Shown here piece after piece: positions 16,901 to 24,572 of a stretch of 64,000 nucleotides of DNA (position 1 is its first letter; the number at the start of each line of letters is the position of its first letter). A model generated the notes under the pieces. That model ran no database searches, was not told the origin of the DNA, and saw only the letters and a list, made by a program, of their open reading frames with translations. The translations under genes and the position numbers were made by a program. Source of the DNA: Candidatus Ribeiella danica (GTDB lineage Bacteria > Chloroflexota > Chloroflexia > Chloroflexales > Roseiflexaceae); assembly GCA_016717335.1 (NCBI GenBank), contig JADKFS010000008.1, positions 248,001 through 312,000 on the forward strand, written 5' to 3'.

Positions 16901-17414
16901 CGGCCGCGTCCCAGTTGCTGCCGATCGGCAGCGCGGCGCCCCAGCGCAGCGGCGGCAGGATCGCCAGCGCGAAGACCAGCGCGGCCAGCAGCACGCAGGT
17001 CGCTTGCGAGAGCGCTTCTCCGCCGAGAACCAAGAACCGGGAACCGAGAACCGAGCGCGCTCGATCGAGACTCGGGACTTGAGTCGTGGTTCCTGCCTGT
17101 ACTTCGTTCGTCGTTCGTCGTTCGTCGTTCGTCGTTCGTCGGCCCAGCCACCACGCCCACCCGTTCATGGGCAGCGCCAGCGCGGCCAGGCCGGCGGCGA
17201 TCCAGGGCGGCGTCAGCCCGGTCAGCGTGGTCAGGGCCGCCGCGAGCGTCAGGAACAGCGCGCAGCCCACCAGCGGCATCAGCAGCCGGCGGTAGGGGCG
17301 CAGCTCGTCCGGCAGCGCCAGCTGGGAGAACGCGTAGCCAAGGTGGATGCAGAGCAGCAGCGCGAGGGTCGGCGGGAGGAGCAGCGCTTTGAGGGTGTCC
17401 CAGAGAGCGGTCAT
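13989..17414 (-). CDS. Large polytopic membrane protein, function unknown
   Basis: 1141 residues. About the first two thirds is a chain of hydrophobic segments resembling multi-pass glycosyltransferase-like membrane proteins; the C-terminal ~450 residues are soluble and beta-rich. No catalytic motif I can name with confidence. Three low-complexity, charged islands (about residues 90-130, 356-421 and 566-605) coincide with word repeats at 17023-17143, 16150-16345 and 15600-15715 and stay in frame. The ATG at 17414 directly follows the stop of the upstream gene, so the two are translationally coupled. The islands could alternatively mean the gene is decaying. Confidence 0.6.
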   Translation of the reverse strand: MTALWDTLKALLLPPTLALLLCIHLGYAFSQLALPDELRPYRRLLMPLVGCALFLTLAAALTTLTGLTPPWIAAGLAALALPMNGWAWWLGRRTTNDERRTTNEVQAGTTTQVPSLDRARSVLGSRFLVLGGEALSQATCVLLAALVFALAILPPLRWGAALPIGSNWDAAEFYVPLGRALQLSSQRDLGSLGVNPLVRIFTTPPVEGRIHAFSYLHAVASSAASVEPLRSYPGMMALALALQPLAVYPLGRALRLPRWAAGLATALAALAWLPLWVAYNSFSNHLMSLPLLPLALAAGIVALRQGGRRAMLTGGLLVAALATVYYPAMTAYAALFGPAALYMIWRSPWHPTASRQRLVDLGRSGAGVSYHEGTKARSAIACSTSLRGFASSWFTRSMSLRQTALERSVTPSPHHPITLSPVRERLRLARRLLGLVALSCLLSGPAQVYFFLHDGFLQEMLKTATGFQVAEFVSLTDALGLTATFNREAFVPDMRLVAPAAALALLLGLLALLGRRAPILSAMCLGAALYQGYTAARAYHYGFYKGITFEIPIYALLIAAGASLAWDRTSSTRRHDDMATRSVAHSRSPGLLVSWSAGLWVSWSLRALLAAGLALLLGLSAWTAWGVQRRYSAAGPQLWTAAEADVAEVRAEVPAGASVLLEPPRGGSEVFNSLLSYALLGHDLLGQFKTGYGRLDAPSRKRTADLALLPDVADPAGYGYDAEDARWAGAGMRLYARALGVRFHRAFGDDGRYPELAPGASLTLRLGDRTIALPDDSAPPTTAAGSATLSLAIASFGPTEIEIATAGDARRYSMPGGLVRLTGAALALPAEVRLHNTGASPAYLWWGELGDLSEPAGLAPRDDVFARVTQAEGGDSKLAADIQLYAPPLPDGPAKLTAIASIAYTPGGSDEWREIGQWVFFPSGGRRLRLAADPATLKATLDVDGRPADLVGESPAAGDGDYQVTLLFASNARIVYRTALWTWHVQHGQPSEIASDSVTFDVVPLPRPVSRLEARSIDAGLRLRGYTLLRRSIRPGERLAPSVVWQSLRKLAGDLRARLVLRAASGQVLAEQTLPLGAAEHGTSTWQEGEIAEQPFELAVPQDAPAGRATLGLALLGPTGEAIALEGGAQAIDLVDLEIVR
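15600..15715. repeat. Word repeats inside the membrane protein gene (third island)
   Basis: Tandem gagaccag(c/g) words followed by tgtcgccatgtcgtcgtgtc. No stop codon is created in the coding frame. Confidence 0.8.
16150..16345. repeat. Word repeats and palindrome inside the membrane protein gene (second island)
   Basis: gacaaggtgatggggtgatg tandem words, then arms accacgaag... facing cttcgtgccttcgtggt. Translated in frame between hydrophobic segments. Confidence 0.8.
17023..17143. repeat. Word repeats inside the membrane protein gene (first island)
   Basis: Words of the type gaaccgagaacc (17023-17060) and a run of cgttcgt (17105-17143), translated as an Arg/Thr/Asn-rich loop. Confidence 0.8.
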
Positions 17415-17972
17415 CTACACCTTGAACCCGAGGATATCGATCCGCGAGCGCCGCACCTCCAGCCAGTCGCCGGGCGCGAGCTGCGGCTTGCCGATGCTCT
17501 CGGCCAGGCTCGCAGCGGTGACGCTGGTGCGCACCCCCACCACGCCCGCGCCGACGTCGAGCAGCAGCTCGGCGTAGAGCGCCTCGTAGGGCAGGTGGCT
17601 CCGCTCGGCCTCCCACGATGGCACGGCCAGCACTCGGCCGTAGGCGGTCGGGACAGTGCTGGCGCGGCCCGACGCCAGGCCGTCTTCCTGCGCCAGCCCG
17701 TAGCGCCCGGGCTGCTCCTGCAGCCGCACGCTGCTGAGCAGAAACACCAGCTGCGCCGCGCCCGTGCGCCCCTCCAGCGCCGAGTCGACCACGTGGTGCC
17801 GGTCGACCACGCCGATCGTCGTCGCCGGCGGCGCCTCGCCCGTTTCTGGCGCGTCGGACAGCCGCAGCACGATCAGCGGTAGGTAGCGCCGACCATCCGG
17901 GTGCAGCTTGCCCGGCACGAAGCGCTCGAAGACGCACGGCAGCCGAAGTTGTTCGATCTGTGGGAAACGCAT
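17415..17972 (-). CDS. Hypothetical protein, 185 aa
   Basis: No recognised family. Starts MRFPQIEQLRLPCVFERF, a compact soluble protein with alternating beta-like and short helical stretches and no TM segment. Its stop codon abuts the ATG of the large membrane protein, which suggests a shared function. ATG 17972 was chosen because everything upstream in frame translates the gacaaggt tandem array. No clear Shine-Dalgarno. Confidence 0.6.
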   Translation of the reverse strand: MRFPQIEQLRLPCVFERFVPGKLHPDGRRYLPLIVLRLSDAPETGEAPPATTIGVVDRHHVVDSALEGRTGAAQLVFLLSSVRLQEQPGRYGLAQEDGLASGRASTVPTAYGRVLAVPSWEAERSHLPYEALYAELLLDVGAGVVGVRTSVTAASLAESIGKPQLAPGDWLEVRRSRIDILGFKV

Positions 17973-17983
17973 TGCTTCAACCT

Positions 17984-18057
17984 GACAAGGTGACAAGGTG
18001 ACAAGGTGACAAGGTGACAAGGTGACAAGGTGACAAGGTGACAAGGTGACAAGGTGA
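17984..18057. repeat. (GACAAGGT)n tandem array, about 9 copies
   Basis: Exact 8-bp periodicity over 74 bp, right before the start of the 185-aa gene. The same word occurs at 3445-3470, 3528-3545, 16155-16165, 22014-22045 and 32795-32825. Confidence 0.95.
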
Positions 18058-18059
18058 CG

Positions 18060-18132
18060 ACGTGTCCCACATCCCCAGCCCCAAACCCCAAGTCCCAAAC
18101 CCCACGCCCCAAGCCCCCAGCCCCCAGCCCCA
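18060..18132. repeat. C-rich ccccaa/ccccag word array
   Basis: Degenerate 7-8 bp units of the type agccccaaaccccaag, ending at the stop codon of the PH-domain gene. Its complement (ggggctt) is the word of the array at 22045-22100. Confidence 0.85.
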
Positions 18133-18708
18133 TCACTCGGCCTGCACCTCTTCGGGCGCGGGCTGCTTGATCAGCGCCTCGCGCAAGGTCTCGACGAAGT
18201 CGCGCGGGCGGTCAGGGCTGAGAATCAGCGGCGGGCGGTCGTGGCGCGCCACCGCGACCAGCCGCTCGCGATTCGTCGCGACGAAGAAGACCATGCCGTA
18301 GCGCTCCAGCTGGAACGGGCCCTGGTAGCCGAACACCCCGGCGTTGAACGAGCGCCGCAGCCCAAAGCGCGGCACGTCGGCCAGCGCCGCCGCGGGCGAG
18401 ACGCCGACGACCTCCTTGAACGGCACCGTCATGGCGCGGGCCCAGCGCCGCTTCACGACCAGCCGCTCGTCGTCGAAGCTGTAGCTGGCCGGCTGCACCG
18501 CGTAGTTCAGCACCAGCCAGACCTCCAGGGCCAGCGCGACCGCGACGGTGATGATCACGCCGGTGATCGCGACGCCGTCGAGCAGGAAGCCGCTGAGAAA
18601 CAGAAACAGCGCGGGCAGCAGCAGCAGGCCGCCCAGCGTCGCGATACCCGTGGTGATCCGCTCGGCGTACGGATCGAGCGGCGCCGCGTTAAATGACGTT
18701 TTTGTCAT
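18133..18708 (-). CDS. Membrane protein with bacterial PH-like domain
   Basis: 191 residues. Two closely spaced hydrophobic helices (about 22-44 and 48-70) precede a soluble part beginning YSFDDERLVVKRRWARAMTV, with the alternating strands of a bPH/YdbT-like PH domain (FKEVVGVSP ... ERYGMVFFVATNRERLVAV). These proteins usually sit on the cytoplasmic face of the membrane; no enzymatic role is implied. ATG 18708 preferred. Extended -10 at 18758-18766. Confidence 0.65.
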   Translation of the reverse strand: MTKTSFNAAPLDPYAERITTGIATLGGLLLLPALFLFLSGFLLDGVAITGVIITVAVALALEVWLVLNYAVQPASYSFDDERLVVKRRWARAMTVPFKEVVGVSPAAALADVPRFGLRRSFNAGVFGYQGPFQLERYGMVFFVATNRERLVAVARHDRPPLILSPDRPRDFVETLREALIKQPAPEEVQAE

Positions 18709-18757
18709 GTGTCCGCCGGCCTGTGCCGGCCCTCGCTTCATCATCGAGATGGCGCGT

Positions 18758-18766
18758 ATCATACCA
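18758..18766 (-). promoter_or_regulatory. Extended -10 (TGGTATGAT) for the PH-domain gene
   Basis: The minus strand reads TGGTATGAT, 50 bp before ATG 18708. Confidence 0.5.
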
Positions 18767-18914
18767 CGTCTTCAGCGCGATTGGCAGGCGCAGGGCCGCC
18801 AATTCTGTTATCAAACTGTTATCCGCCCAGGCGCGCTGTTGCTTGTCCTTGACGCGTTGATATGCTATAACAAGCCGTACCGCCCAACGCCACTACATGC
18901 TGGAGAACGCTGCT

Positions 18915-20867
18915 ATGCGCGGCATCATCGAGAAGCTCAGTCGCCCTGTCGTGCTGGTCTGGGGGATGGCGCTGTTCGCCAGCGTCGCCGTGCTGGCGGC
19001 CTTCGGCCTGCCGCCGATCGGCGTCGAGGCCTGGCGCGGAGCTGTTCTTGTCGGCGCGCTGCTCGTGCTGGGCGATCTGGCCGGCGTCGAGCTGGAGGAT
19101 CGGATCTCGCTCACGCCCGAGCCGGCGCTGCTGATCGCTGGCATCGTCGTGGCCGGCTGGCCGCTGCTGCCGCTGGCGGTCGTGGTCGGCACAAGCGTAT
19201 CGGCCGTGCTGCGCCAGCGCCCGCCTCAGCAGGCCTTCGCCGAGGCCGGCGCCCGCTGGCTGGCGGTCGCGCTGATCGCCCCGATCTACCAGCTAACCCA
19301 GCCGTACGCCGCACCGGCCTTCAGTACCCCTATAGGCGTGCTGGGGCTGCTGCTGATCGGCGCGATCGCCTACGCAATCGCGGTGGTGCTGGGCTCGGGC
19401 GGTGCGGATCAAGGCGGGCTGCTGGCCCGCTGGCGCGCCAGGCTCGGCAGCATGCGCTGGTACGTGCTGGCGATGATCCCGCTCGGCGGGCTGCTCGGGA
19501 CGCTCTGGACGGTCAGCCCGTGGGCGTTTCTGCTGGGCTTGGTGCCGCTGGCCGTCGCGCAGCACTCCTTCCGCAGCGAGGTCGCGCTGCGGCGCACCAC
19601 CCGCGAGTTCGAGCAGCTCGCCATCCAGCGCCAGGCGCTTGCGACCCGCGTCGAGCGGCTGCTGGCGCTCACGACCGCCATGATCGGCACCCTCGACGTC
19701 CAGACGATGCTCGAGATCTTGTGCAAGCGGCTGGCCGCGCTGCTGGACGCGCCGGCCGGCTGGGTGGTGCTGCTGGACGAAGCCGGCCGGCCACAGCTGA
19801 CCACCTCGCACAACCTGCCCGAGTCGAACGTGCAGCTGGCGATCGCCGAGCCGCAGAGCTACGGCCCGCTGCTGGCGCGCCGGCGGGTGCTGCTAGTGAC
19901 CGACGAGCGCTGCCAGGCGCTCGCGCCCCTGACGCCCGACGGCGACCCGGCCAGCTGGTCGGCGGTGCTGAGCATCCCGCTGCTGGGCGAGCAGCAGACG
20001 CTCGGCGCGATCTGCCTGGCCTTCGACCGGCTGCGCGGCCTCGACGTCGACGAGCAGCGCGTCCTGACCTCGTTCGCGCACCAGGCGGCCGTCTCGGTCG
20101 AGAACGCGCGCCTGTTCGACGAGCTGCGCCGCAAGCAGGCCGAGCTGATCCAGTCGTCCAAGCTCGCCGCGGTCGGCACCTTCGCGGCCGGCATCGCGCA
20201 CGAGTTCAACAACCTGCTCGGCAGCATGCTCGGCTACGCCGAGCTGGGCTACCACGCCGACGACGTGGAAGAGAAAAATCACTCGCTGGACGTCGTGATG
20301 CACGCCTGCCGCCGAGGCCGCAGCATCACGCGCGGCCTGCTGACCTTCGCGCGCCGGCAGGAGCACCGCCGCGCGCTGGGCGACATCACCGACGCGATCG
20401 ACGAGACCCTGACGCTGGTCGAGCTGGACCTGAACCGGGCACGCATCGCGATCGTTCGCCAGATCGAGCCGGTCCCGCCGACCATCTGCGACCTGGGCCA
20501 GCTCTCGCAGGTGGTGCTGAACCTGATCACCAACGCGCGCGACGCCATGAAGCCGCAGGGCGGCACGCTGACGGTCGGGCTGCGCGAGCGGCGCGGCATG
20601 ATCGAGCTGAGCGTCGCCGACACCGGCAGCGGCATCCCCGACGAGATCCGCGACAAGATCTTCGAGCCGTTTGTAACCACCAAGGGCGCGCTCGGCGGCA
20701 GCCAGACCCCCGGCACCGGGCTGGGCCTCTCGGTCTCCTACGGCATCGTGCAGGAGCACGGCGGCACGATCGAGGTCGACAGCGACGTCGGCCGCGGCAC
20801 GACCATGATCGTGCGCGTCCCGATCGTCGACCAGCCGGTCGAGCGGGCGATCGCCGTCGGGGAGTAG
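18915..20867 (+). CDS. Membrane-bound GAF-domain sensor histidine kinase
   Basis: 650 residues. About six hydrophobic helices fill the first ~210 residues, then a GAF domain (about 245-395) and a kinase core: H-box GIAHEFNNLLGSMLGYAEL (phospho-acceptor His near 429), N-box LNLITNARDAM, G-boxes DTGSGIPDE and GTGLGLSVSYGIV. The form is the NtrB/HWE-neighbouring type with HEFNN. GGAG nine bases before ATG 18915 favours it over ATG 18897. No response regulator is adjacent; two lone receivers exist elsewhere in the window, but pairing is speculation. Confidence 0.9.
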   Translation: MRGIIEKLSRPVVLVWGMALFASVAVLAAFGLPPIGVEAWRGAVLVGALLVLGDLAGVELEDRISLTPEPALLIAGIVVAGWPLLPLAVVVGTSVSAVLRQRPPQQAFAEAGARWLAVALIAPIYQLTQPYAAPAFSTPIGVLGLLLIGAIAYAIAVVLGSGGADQGGLLARWRARLGSMRWYVLAMIPLGGLLGTLWTVSPWAFLLGLVPLAVAQHSFRSEVALRRTTREFEQLAIQRQALATRVERLLALTTAMIGTLDVQTMLEILCKRLAALLDAPAGWVVLLDEAGRPQLTTSHNLPESNVQLAIAEPQSYGPLLARRRVLLVTDERCQALAPLTPDGDPASWSAVLSIPLLGEQQTLGAICLAFDRLRGLDVDEQRVLTSFAHQAAVSVENARLFDELRRKQAELIQSSKLAAVGTFAAGIAHEFNNLLGSMLGYAELGYHADDVEEKNHSLDVVMHACRRGRSITRGLLTFARRQEHRRALGDITDAIDETLTLVELDLNRARIAIVRQIEPVPPTICDLGQLSQVVLNLITNARDAMKPQGGTLTVGLRERRGMIELSVADTGSGIPDEIRDKIFEPFVTTKGALGGSQTPGTGLGLSVSYGIVQEHGGTIEVDSDVGRGTTMIVRVPIVDQPVERAIAVGE

Positions 20868-20879
20868 CCGCGCGGCTTG

Positions 20880-20971
20880 CCCTCACCCCCCTGCCCCCCT
20901 CTCCCAGCCGGGAGAGGGGGGTATTTTGGCTGGTGTCAGGGCTTTGGCTCCGCCAAAGCCCTGACACCAGC
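20880..20971. repeat. Composite REP-like hairpin, copy 4
   Basis: C-rich palindrome cccctctcccagccgggaga followed by tatttt and a perfect 20-bp stem: GCTGGTGTCAGGGCTTTGGC at 20929-20948, loop TCC, complement at 20952-20971. It could terminate the kinase gene. Confidence 0.85.
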
Positions 20972-21047
20972 TATCTTTCACCCCGCCCCTGGCTGGGGGT
21001 GAGGTATGCAATCAGCAAACTACCCACAAAAGGCCCGCCGGACGGCG

Positions 21048-21056
21048 TGGTATAAT
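21048..21056 (+). promoter_or_regulatory. Extended -10 (TGGTATAAT) for the SDR gene
   Basis: Perfect TGnTATAAT. The leader to ATG 21175 would be about 110 nt. Confidence 0.65.
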
Positions 21057-21174
21057 GGCGCCGCACTCGCGGATCTCGGCTCGACCATCGGGCAAATGGC
21101 CACCCTCGACGACCGGCACGCTGCCCGCCGGGCCCTGGCTGTGCCAGGCGCCAGCCGACACAGAGGCGATCCTG

Positions 21175-22002
21175 ATGAATGGGAAGGTCTGCATCGTCAC
21201 CGGCGCCAGCGCCGGCCTCGGCAAAGCCATCGCCGCGGGGCTCGCGCGCTTGGGCGCGATCGTCGTGCTGGCCTGCCGCGACCAGGCCCGCGGCGAGGCC
21301 GCCCGCGCGGAGATCCAGGCCGCGACCGGCAGCCCGACCGTCGAGCTGCTGCTGGTCGACCTCGCCTCCCTCCGGTCGGTGCGCGACGCGGCGGCCGAGT
21401 TCAAGCAGCGCTACCGCCGGCTGAATCTGCTGGTCAACAACGCGGCCGTGTTCAAGAGCCGGCGCATAGTGACGCCCGACGGGCTCGAGACGATGTTCGC
21501 CACCAACCACCTTGGCCCGTTCCTGCTGACCAACCTGCTGCTCGACGAGCTGCGGGCCGGCGCGGCGTCGCGCGTGGTCAACGTCACCGCGCCCTCGACC
21601 ACGCGGCTGGTCTTCGACGACCTGCAGGGCGAGCAGATCTTCCGCACGATCGACGCCTTCGGCGCCAGCAAGATGTGCAACCTGCTGTTCACCTACGAGC
21701 TGGCCCGGCGCCTCGACCGCAGCGGCGTCGCCGCAAACGCGGTCCACCCCGGCCTGGTGCGGTCGGGCCTGATGCGCGAGGCGCCCGCCGCGGCGCGCTG
21801 GCTGTTCGGGCGGTTCTCCGCCGCTCCCGAGCGCGCGGCCATGGGGCCGCTCTACGTCGCCACGTCGCGCGAGCTGGCCGGGGTCAGCGGCGCGTTCTTC
21901 AAGGGCCGGCGCAAGATCCGCTCCAGCGCCTACGCGCGCGACCCGCAGGTGCAGCGCCGCCTGTGGGATGTCAGCGCCCAGCTGTCCGGGATCGCGGGAT
22001 GA
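21175..22002 (+). CDS. Short-chain dehydrogenase/reductase homologue lacking the catalytic Tyr
   Basis: 275 residues, retinol-dehydrogenase-like SDR. The Rossmann motif is TGASAGLGKAI, followed by DLASLRSVRD and LLVNNAAV (NNAG-type). The usual S...YxxxK site reads VNVTAPSTT ... FGASK: the codon at the Tyr position is TTC (Phe), while the Lys is kept. Oxidoreductase activity is therefore doubtful. The start ATG 21175 gives the normal family N-terminus (MNGKVCIVTG). Confidence 0.8.
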   Translation: MNGKVCIVTGASAGLGKAIAAGLARLGAIVVLACRDQARGEAARAEIQAATGSPTVELLLVDLASLRSVRDAAAEFKQRYRRLNLLVNNAAVFKSRRIVTPDGLETMFATNHLGPFLLTNLLLDELRAGAASRVVNVTAPSTTRLVFDDLQGEQIFRTIDAFGASKMCNLLFTYELARRLDRSGVAANAVHPGLVRSGLMREAPAAARWLFGRFSAAPERAAMGPLYVATSRELAGVSGAFFKGRRKIRSSAYARDPQVQRRLWDVSAQLSGIAG

Positions 22003-22302
22003 GCCTCTCGGGTGACAAGGTGACAAGGTGACAAGGTGACAAGGTGCCTTGGGGCTTGGGGCTTGGGGCTTGGGGCTTGGGGCTTGGGGCTTGGGGCTGG
22101 TCTATCGTCCATCGTCTTTGGTCCTTGGTCCTTGGCCCTTGGTCCTTGGCCCTTGGTCCTTGGTCCTTGGTCTTTAGTTCATCGTCCATCGTCTTTGGTC
22201 CTTGGTCCTTGGCCCTTGGTCCTTGGTCCTTGGTCCTTGGTCTTTAGTTCATCGTCCATCGTCGTCCATGGTCTTTTGCTCTAAATGCAAGGAGGTCTCG
22301 CA
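22003..22302. repeat. Stacked word arrays upstream of the acyl-CoA synthetase
   Basis: Three successive arrays: (gacaaggt)n at 22012-22045, (cttgggg)n with 7-bp period at 22046-22098, and ttggtcc/ttggccc words interspersed with catcgtc at 22100-22270. The AGGAGG of the next gene (22290-22295) follows at once. No gene is visible here. Confidence 0.9.
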
Positions 22303-23958
22303 ATGACGCAGGCGCAGATGAACGAGCACAACATGACCGACTACGAGGCCGAGCGGCGGAGCTTCGCGCTGGATGTTCCGGCGGATTTCAACTGGGCCTT
22401 CGACGTGATCGACCGCTGGGCCGAGGACCCGCGGCAGGAGGCCATGTTCTGGGTCGGGCAGGGCGGCGAGGAGCGCCACCTCAGCTTCGCCGACTTCAGG
22501 CGCCGCTCGAACCAGCTCGCCAACGCGCTCGAGCAGCTCGGCGTGCGGCCGGGCGACCGCGTGTTCCTCATGCTGCCGCGCGTAGTCGAGTGGTGGGAGT
22601 CGATCCTCGGCATCATGAAAGCCGGCGCCGTCTCGATGCCCGGCACGACCCTGCTGACGCCCAAGGACATCGTCTACCGCTCCGGCCTGGCCGAGACGCG
22701 CGTGGTGATCACCGACGCCGCCAACGCCGCCAAGTTCGACGAGGTGCGCCAGCAGTGCCCCTCGTTCGAGATCCGGATCGTCGTCGGCGGCGAGCGCGAG
22801 GGCTGGACCAGCTACGAGACGCTGGTCGGCGCGGCCGGCGATCAGCGCGACCGGCTGCCCACGCCGAGCGACGGCCCGTGCATGATCTACTTCACCTCCG
22901 GCACGGTCGGCTACCCCAAGATGGTGCTGCACACCCACGCCTCCTACCCGATCGGCCACACGATCACCGGCAAGTACTGGCTCGACCTGCGGCCTGGCGA
23001 CCTGCACTGGAATATGTCCGAGACCGGCTGGGCCAAGGCGGCCTGGAGCAACCTGTTCGGCCCCTGGAACATGGGCTCGTCGCTGTTCATCTACGACGGG
23101 CGCGGCAAGTTCAGCGCCCGCGAGACGCTCGAGTTCCTGCAGAAATACCCCGTCACCACCTTCTGCGCCCCGCCGACGATCTACCGCATGCTGGTGCTCG
23201 AAGATCTGAACGCCTACGCATTTCCGCATCTGCGCCACTGCGTCGGCGCCGGCGAGCCGCTCAACCCCGAGGTGATCGACACCTGGCGCGCGGCGACCGG
23301 CCTGACCATCCGCGATGGCTACGGCCAGACCGAGAGCGTGCTGCTGTGCGCGAACTTCCCGCCGCTCGAGGTCAAGCCCGGCTCGATGGGCAAGCCCTCG
23401 CCCGGCTTCGACGTGGCGGTGGTCGACTACGACGGCAGCGTGCTGCCGCCCGGCAAAGAGGGCGACATCGGCGTGCGGGTCAGCCCGGTGCGCCCGCTGG
23501 GCCTGTTCAAAGAGTACTGGCGCAACCCCGACGCGACCGCCAACTGCATGCGCGGCGACTGGTACATCACCGGCGACCGCGGGATGATGGACGAGGACGG
23601 CTACTTCTGGTTCGTCGGCCGGGCGGACGACGTGATCCTCAGCGCGGGCTACCGGATCGGCCCGTTCGAGGTCGAGAGCGCGCTGATCGAGCACCCGGCC
23701 GTGGCCGAGGCGGCCGTGATCGCCAGCCCGGACGATCTGCGCGGCGAGGTTGTCAAGGCGTTCGTGATCCTGGCGCCCGGCCACGCCGCCTCGGAGATTC
23801 TGGCGGCCGAGCTGCAGGAGTATGTCAAAAACAGCACCGCGCCCTACAAGTACCCGCGCGAGATCGAGTTCGTGGCCGAGCTGCCCAAGACGATCAGCGG
23901 CAAGATCCGGCGGGTCGAGCTGCGCGAGCGTGAGCGCCAGCGCAAGAGCGCCGGGTAG
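22303..23958 (+). CDS. AMP-forming acyl-CoA synthetase
   Basis: 551 residues; activates a carboxylic acid to its CoA thioester through an acyl-adenylate. Motifs: phosphate-binding YFTSGTVGYPKMVLHTH, YGQTES, hinge region GDRGMMDEDGYFWFVGRADD, core GYRIGPFEVESALIEHP and the C-terminal catalytic Lys in KTISGKIRR. Sequence style is closest to the medium-chain (ACSM-like) group, but substrate is inferred. AGGAGG lies seven bases before ATG 22303. The thioredoxin-family gene follows after 19 bp, so they are likely one operon. Confidence 0.88.
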   Translation: MTQAQMNEHNMTDYEAERRSFALDVPADFNWAFDVIDRWAEDPRQEAMFWVGQGGEERHLSFADFRRRSNQLANALEQLGVRPGDRVFLMLPRVVEWWESILGIMKAGAVSMPGTTLLTPKDIVYRSGLAETRVVITDAANAAKFDEVRQQCPSFEIRIVVGGEREGWTSYETLVGAAGDQRDRLPTPSDGPCMIYFTSGTVGYPKMVLHTHASYPIGHTITGKYWLDLRPGDLHWNMSETGWAKAAWSNLFGPWNMGSSLFIYDGRGKFSARETLEFLQKYPVTTFCAPPTIYRMLVLEDLNAYAFPHLRHCVGAGEPLNPEVIDTWRAATGLTIRDGYGQTESVLLCANFPPLEVKPGSMGKPSPGFDVAVVDYDGSVLPPGKEGDIGVRVSPVRPLGLFKEYWRNPDATANCMRGDWYITGDRGMMDEDGYFWFVGRADDVILSAGYRIGPFEVESALIEHPAVAEAAVIASPDDLRGEVVKAFVILAPGHAASEILAAELQEYVKNSTAPYKYPREIEFVAELPKTISGKIRRVELRERERQRKSAG

Positions 23959-23977
23959 CGCCAAAGGAGCAACCACA

Positions 23978-24559
23978 ATGGCCGCAACCGCATCTACAAT
24001 GCTGGCCCTGGGCACCCAGGCGCCGGACTTCCAGCTGCCCGACGTGGTGTCGGGCCAGGCTTTCACCCTGGCGAGCTTCGCGCCCAAGAAGGCGCTGCTG
24101 GTGATGTTTCTCTCGCGGCACTGCAAGTACGTCAAGCACGTGCAGGCCGAGCTGGCGCGGATCGGCCGCGACTACGCCGGCGCGGATATCGGGATCGTGG
24201 CGATCTGCGCCAACGACGCCGACGCCTACCCGGACGACGCGCCCGAGAGCCTGCGGCAGCAGGCCGAGCAGGCCGGCTTCGGCTTCCCCTACCTGCACGA
24301 CGCGACCCAGGCGACCGCGAAGGCCTACACGGCCGCCTGCACGCCCGACCTGTTCCTGTTCGACGCGGGGCGGCGCCTGGTCTATCGCGGGCAACTCGAC
24401 GACAGCCGGCCCGGCAACGAGCGGCCGGTCAGCGGGCGCGACCTGCGCGCGGCGATCGATGCCGTCCTTGCCGATCGGCCGGTCGACGCCGCCCAGCGGC
24501 CCAGCGTCGGCTGCAATATCAAGTGGAAGCCTGGCAACGAGCCTGAGTACTTCGGGTGA
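23978..24559 (+). CDS. Thioredoxin/AhpC-TSA family protein
   Basis: 193 residues. Opens with the peroxiredoxin-like GTQAPDFQLPDVVSGQAFTL, followed by a modified active-site segment LSRHCKYVKHVQ (one Cys; relatives commonly read HCPYV, so Pro is replaced by Lys) and later TPDLFLFDAGRRLVYRGQLDD. Likely cytoplasmic; peroxidase or thiol-redox function inferred from family. AAAGGAG precedes ATG 23978. Co-transcription with the acyl-CoA synthetase is likely. Confidence 0.8.
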   Translation: MAATASTMLALGTQAPDFQLPDVVSGQAFTLASFAPKKALLVMFLSRHCKYVKHVQAELARIGRDYAGADIGIVAICANDADAYPDDAPESLRQQAEQAGFGFPYLHDATQATAKAYTAACTPDLFLFDAGRRLVYRGQLDDSRPGNERPVSGRDLRAAIDAVLADRPVDAAQRPSVGCNIKWKPGNEPEYFG

Positions 24560-24572
24560 GCCGATCCGTATC

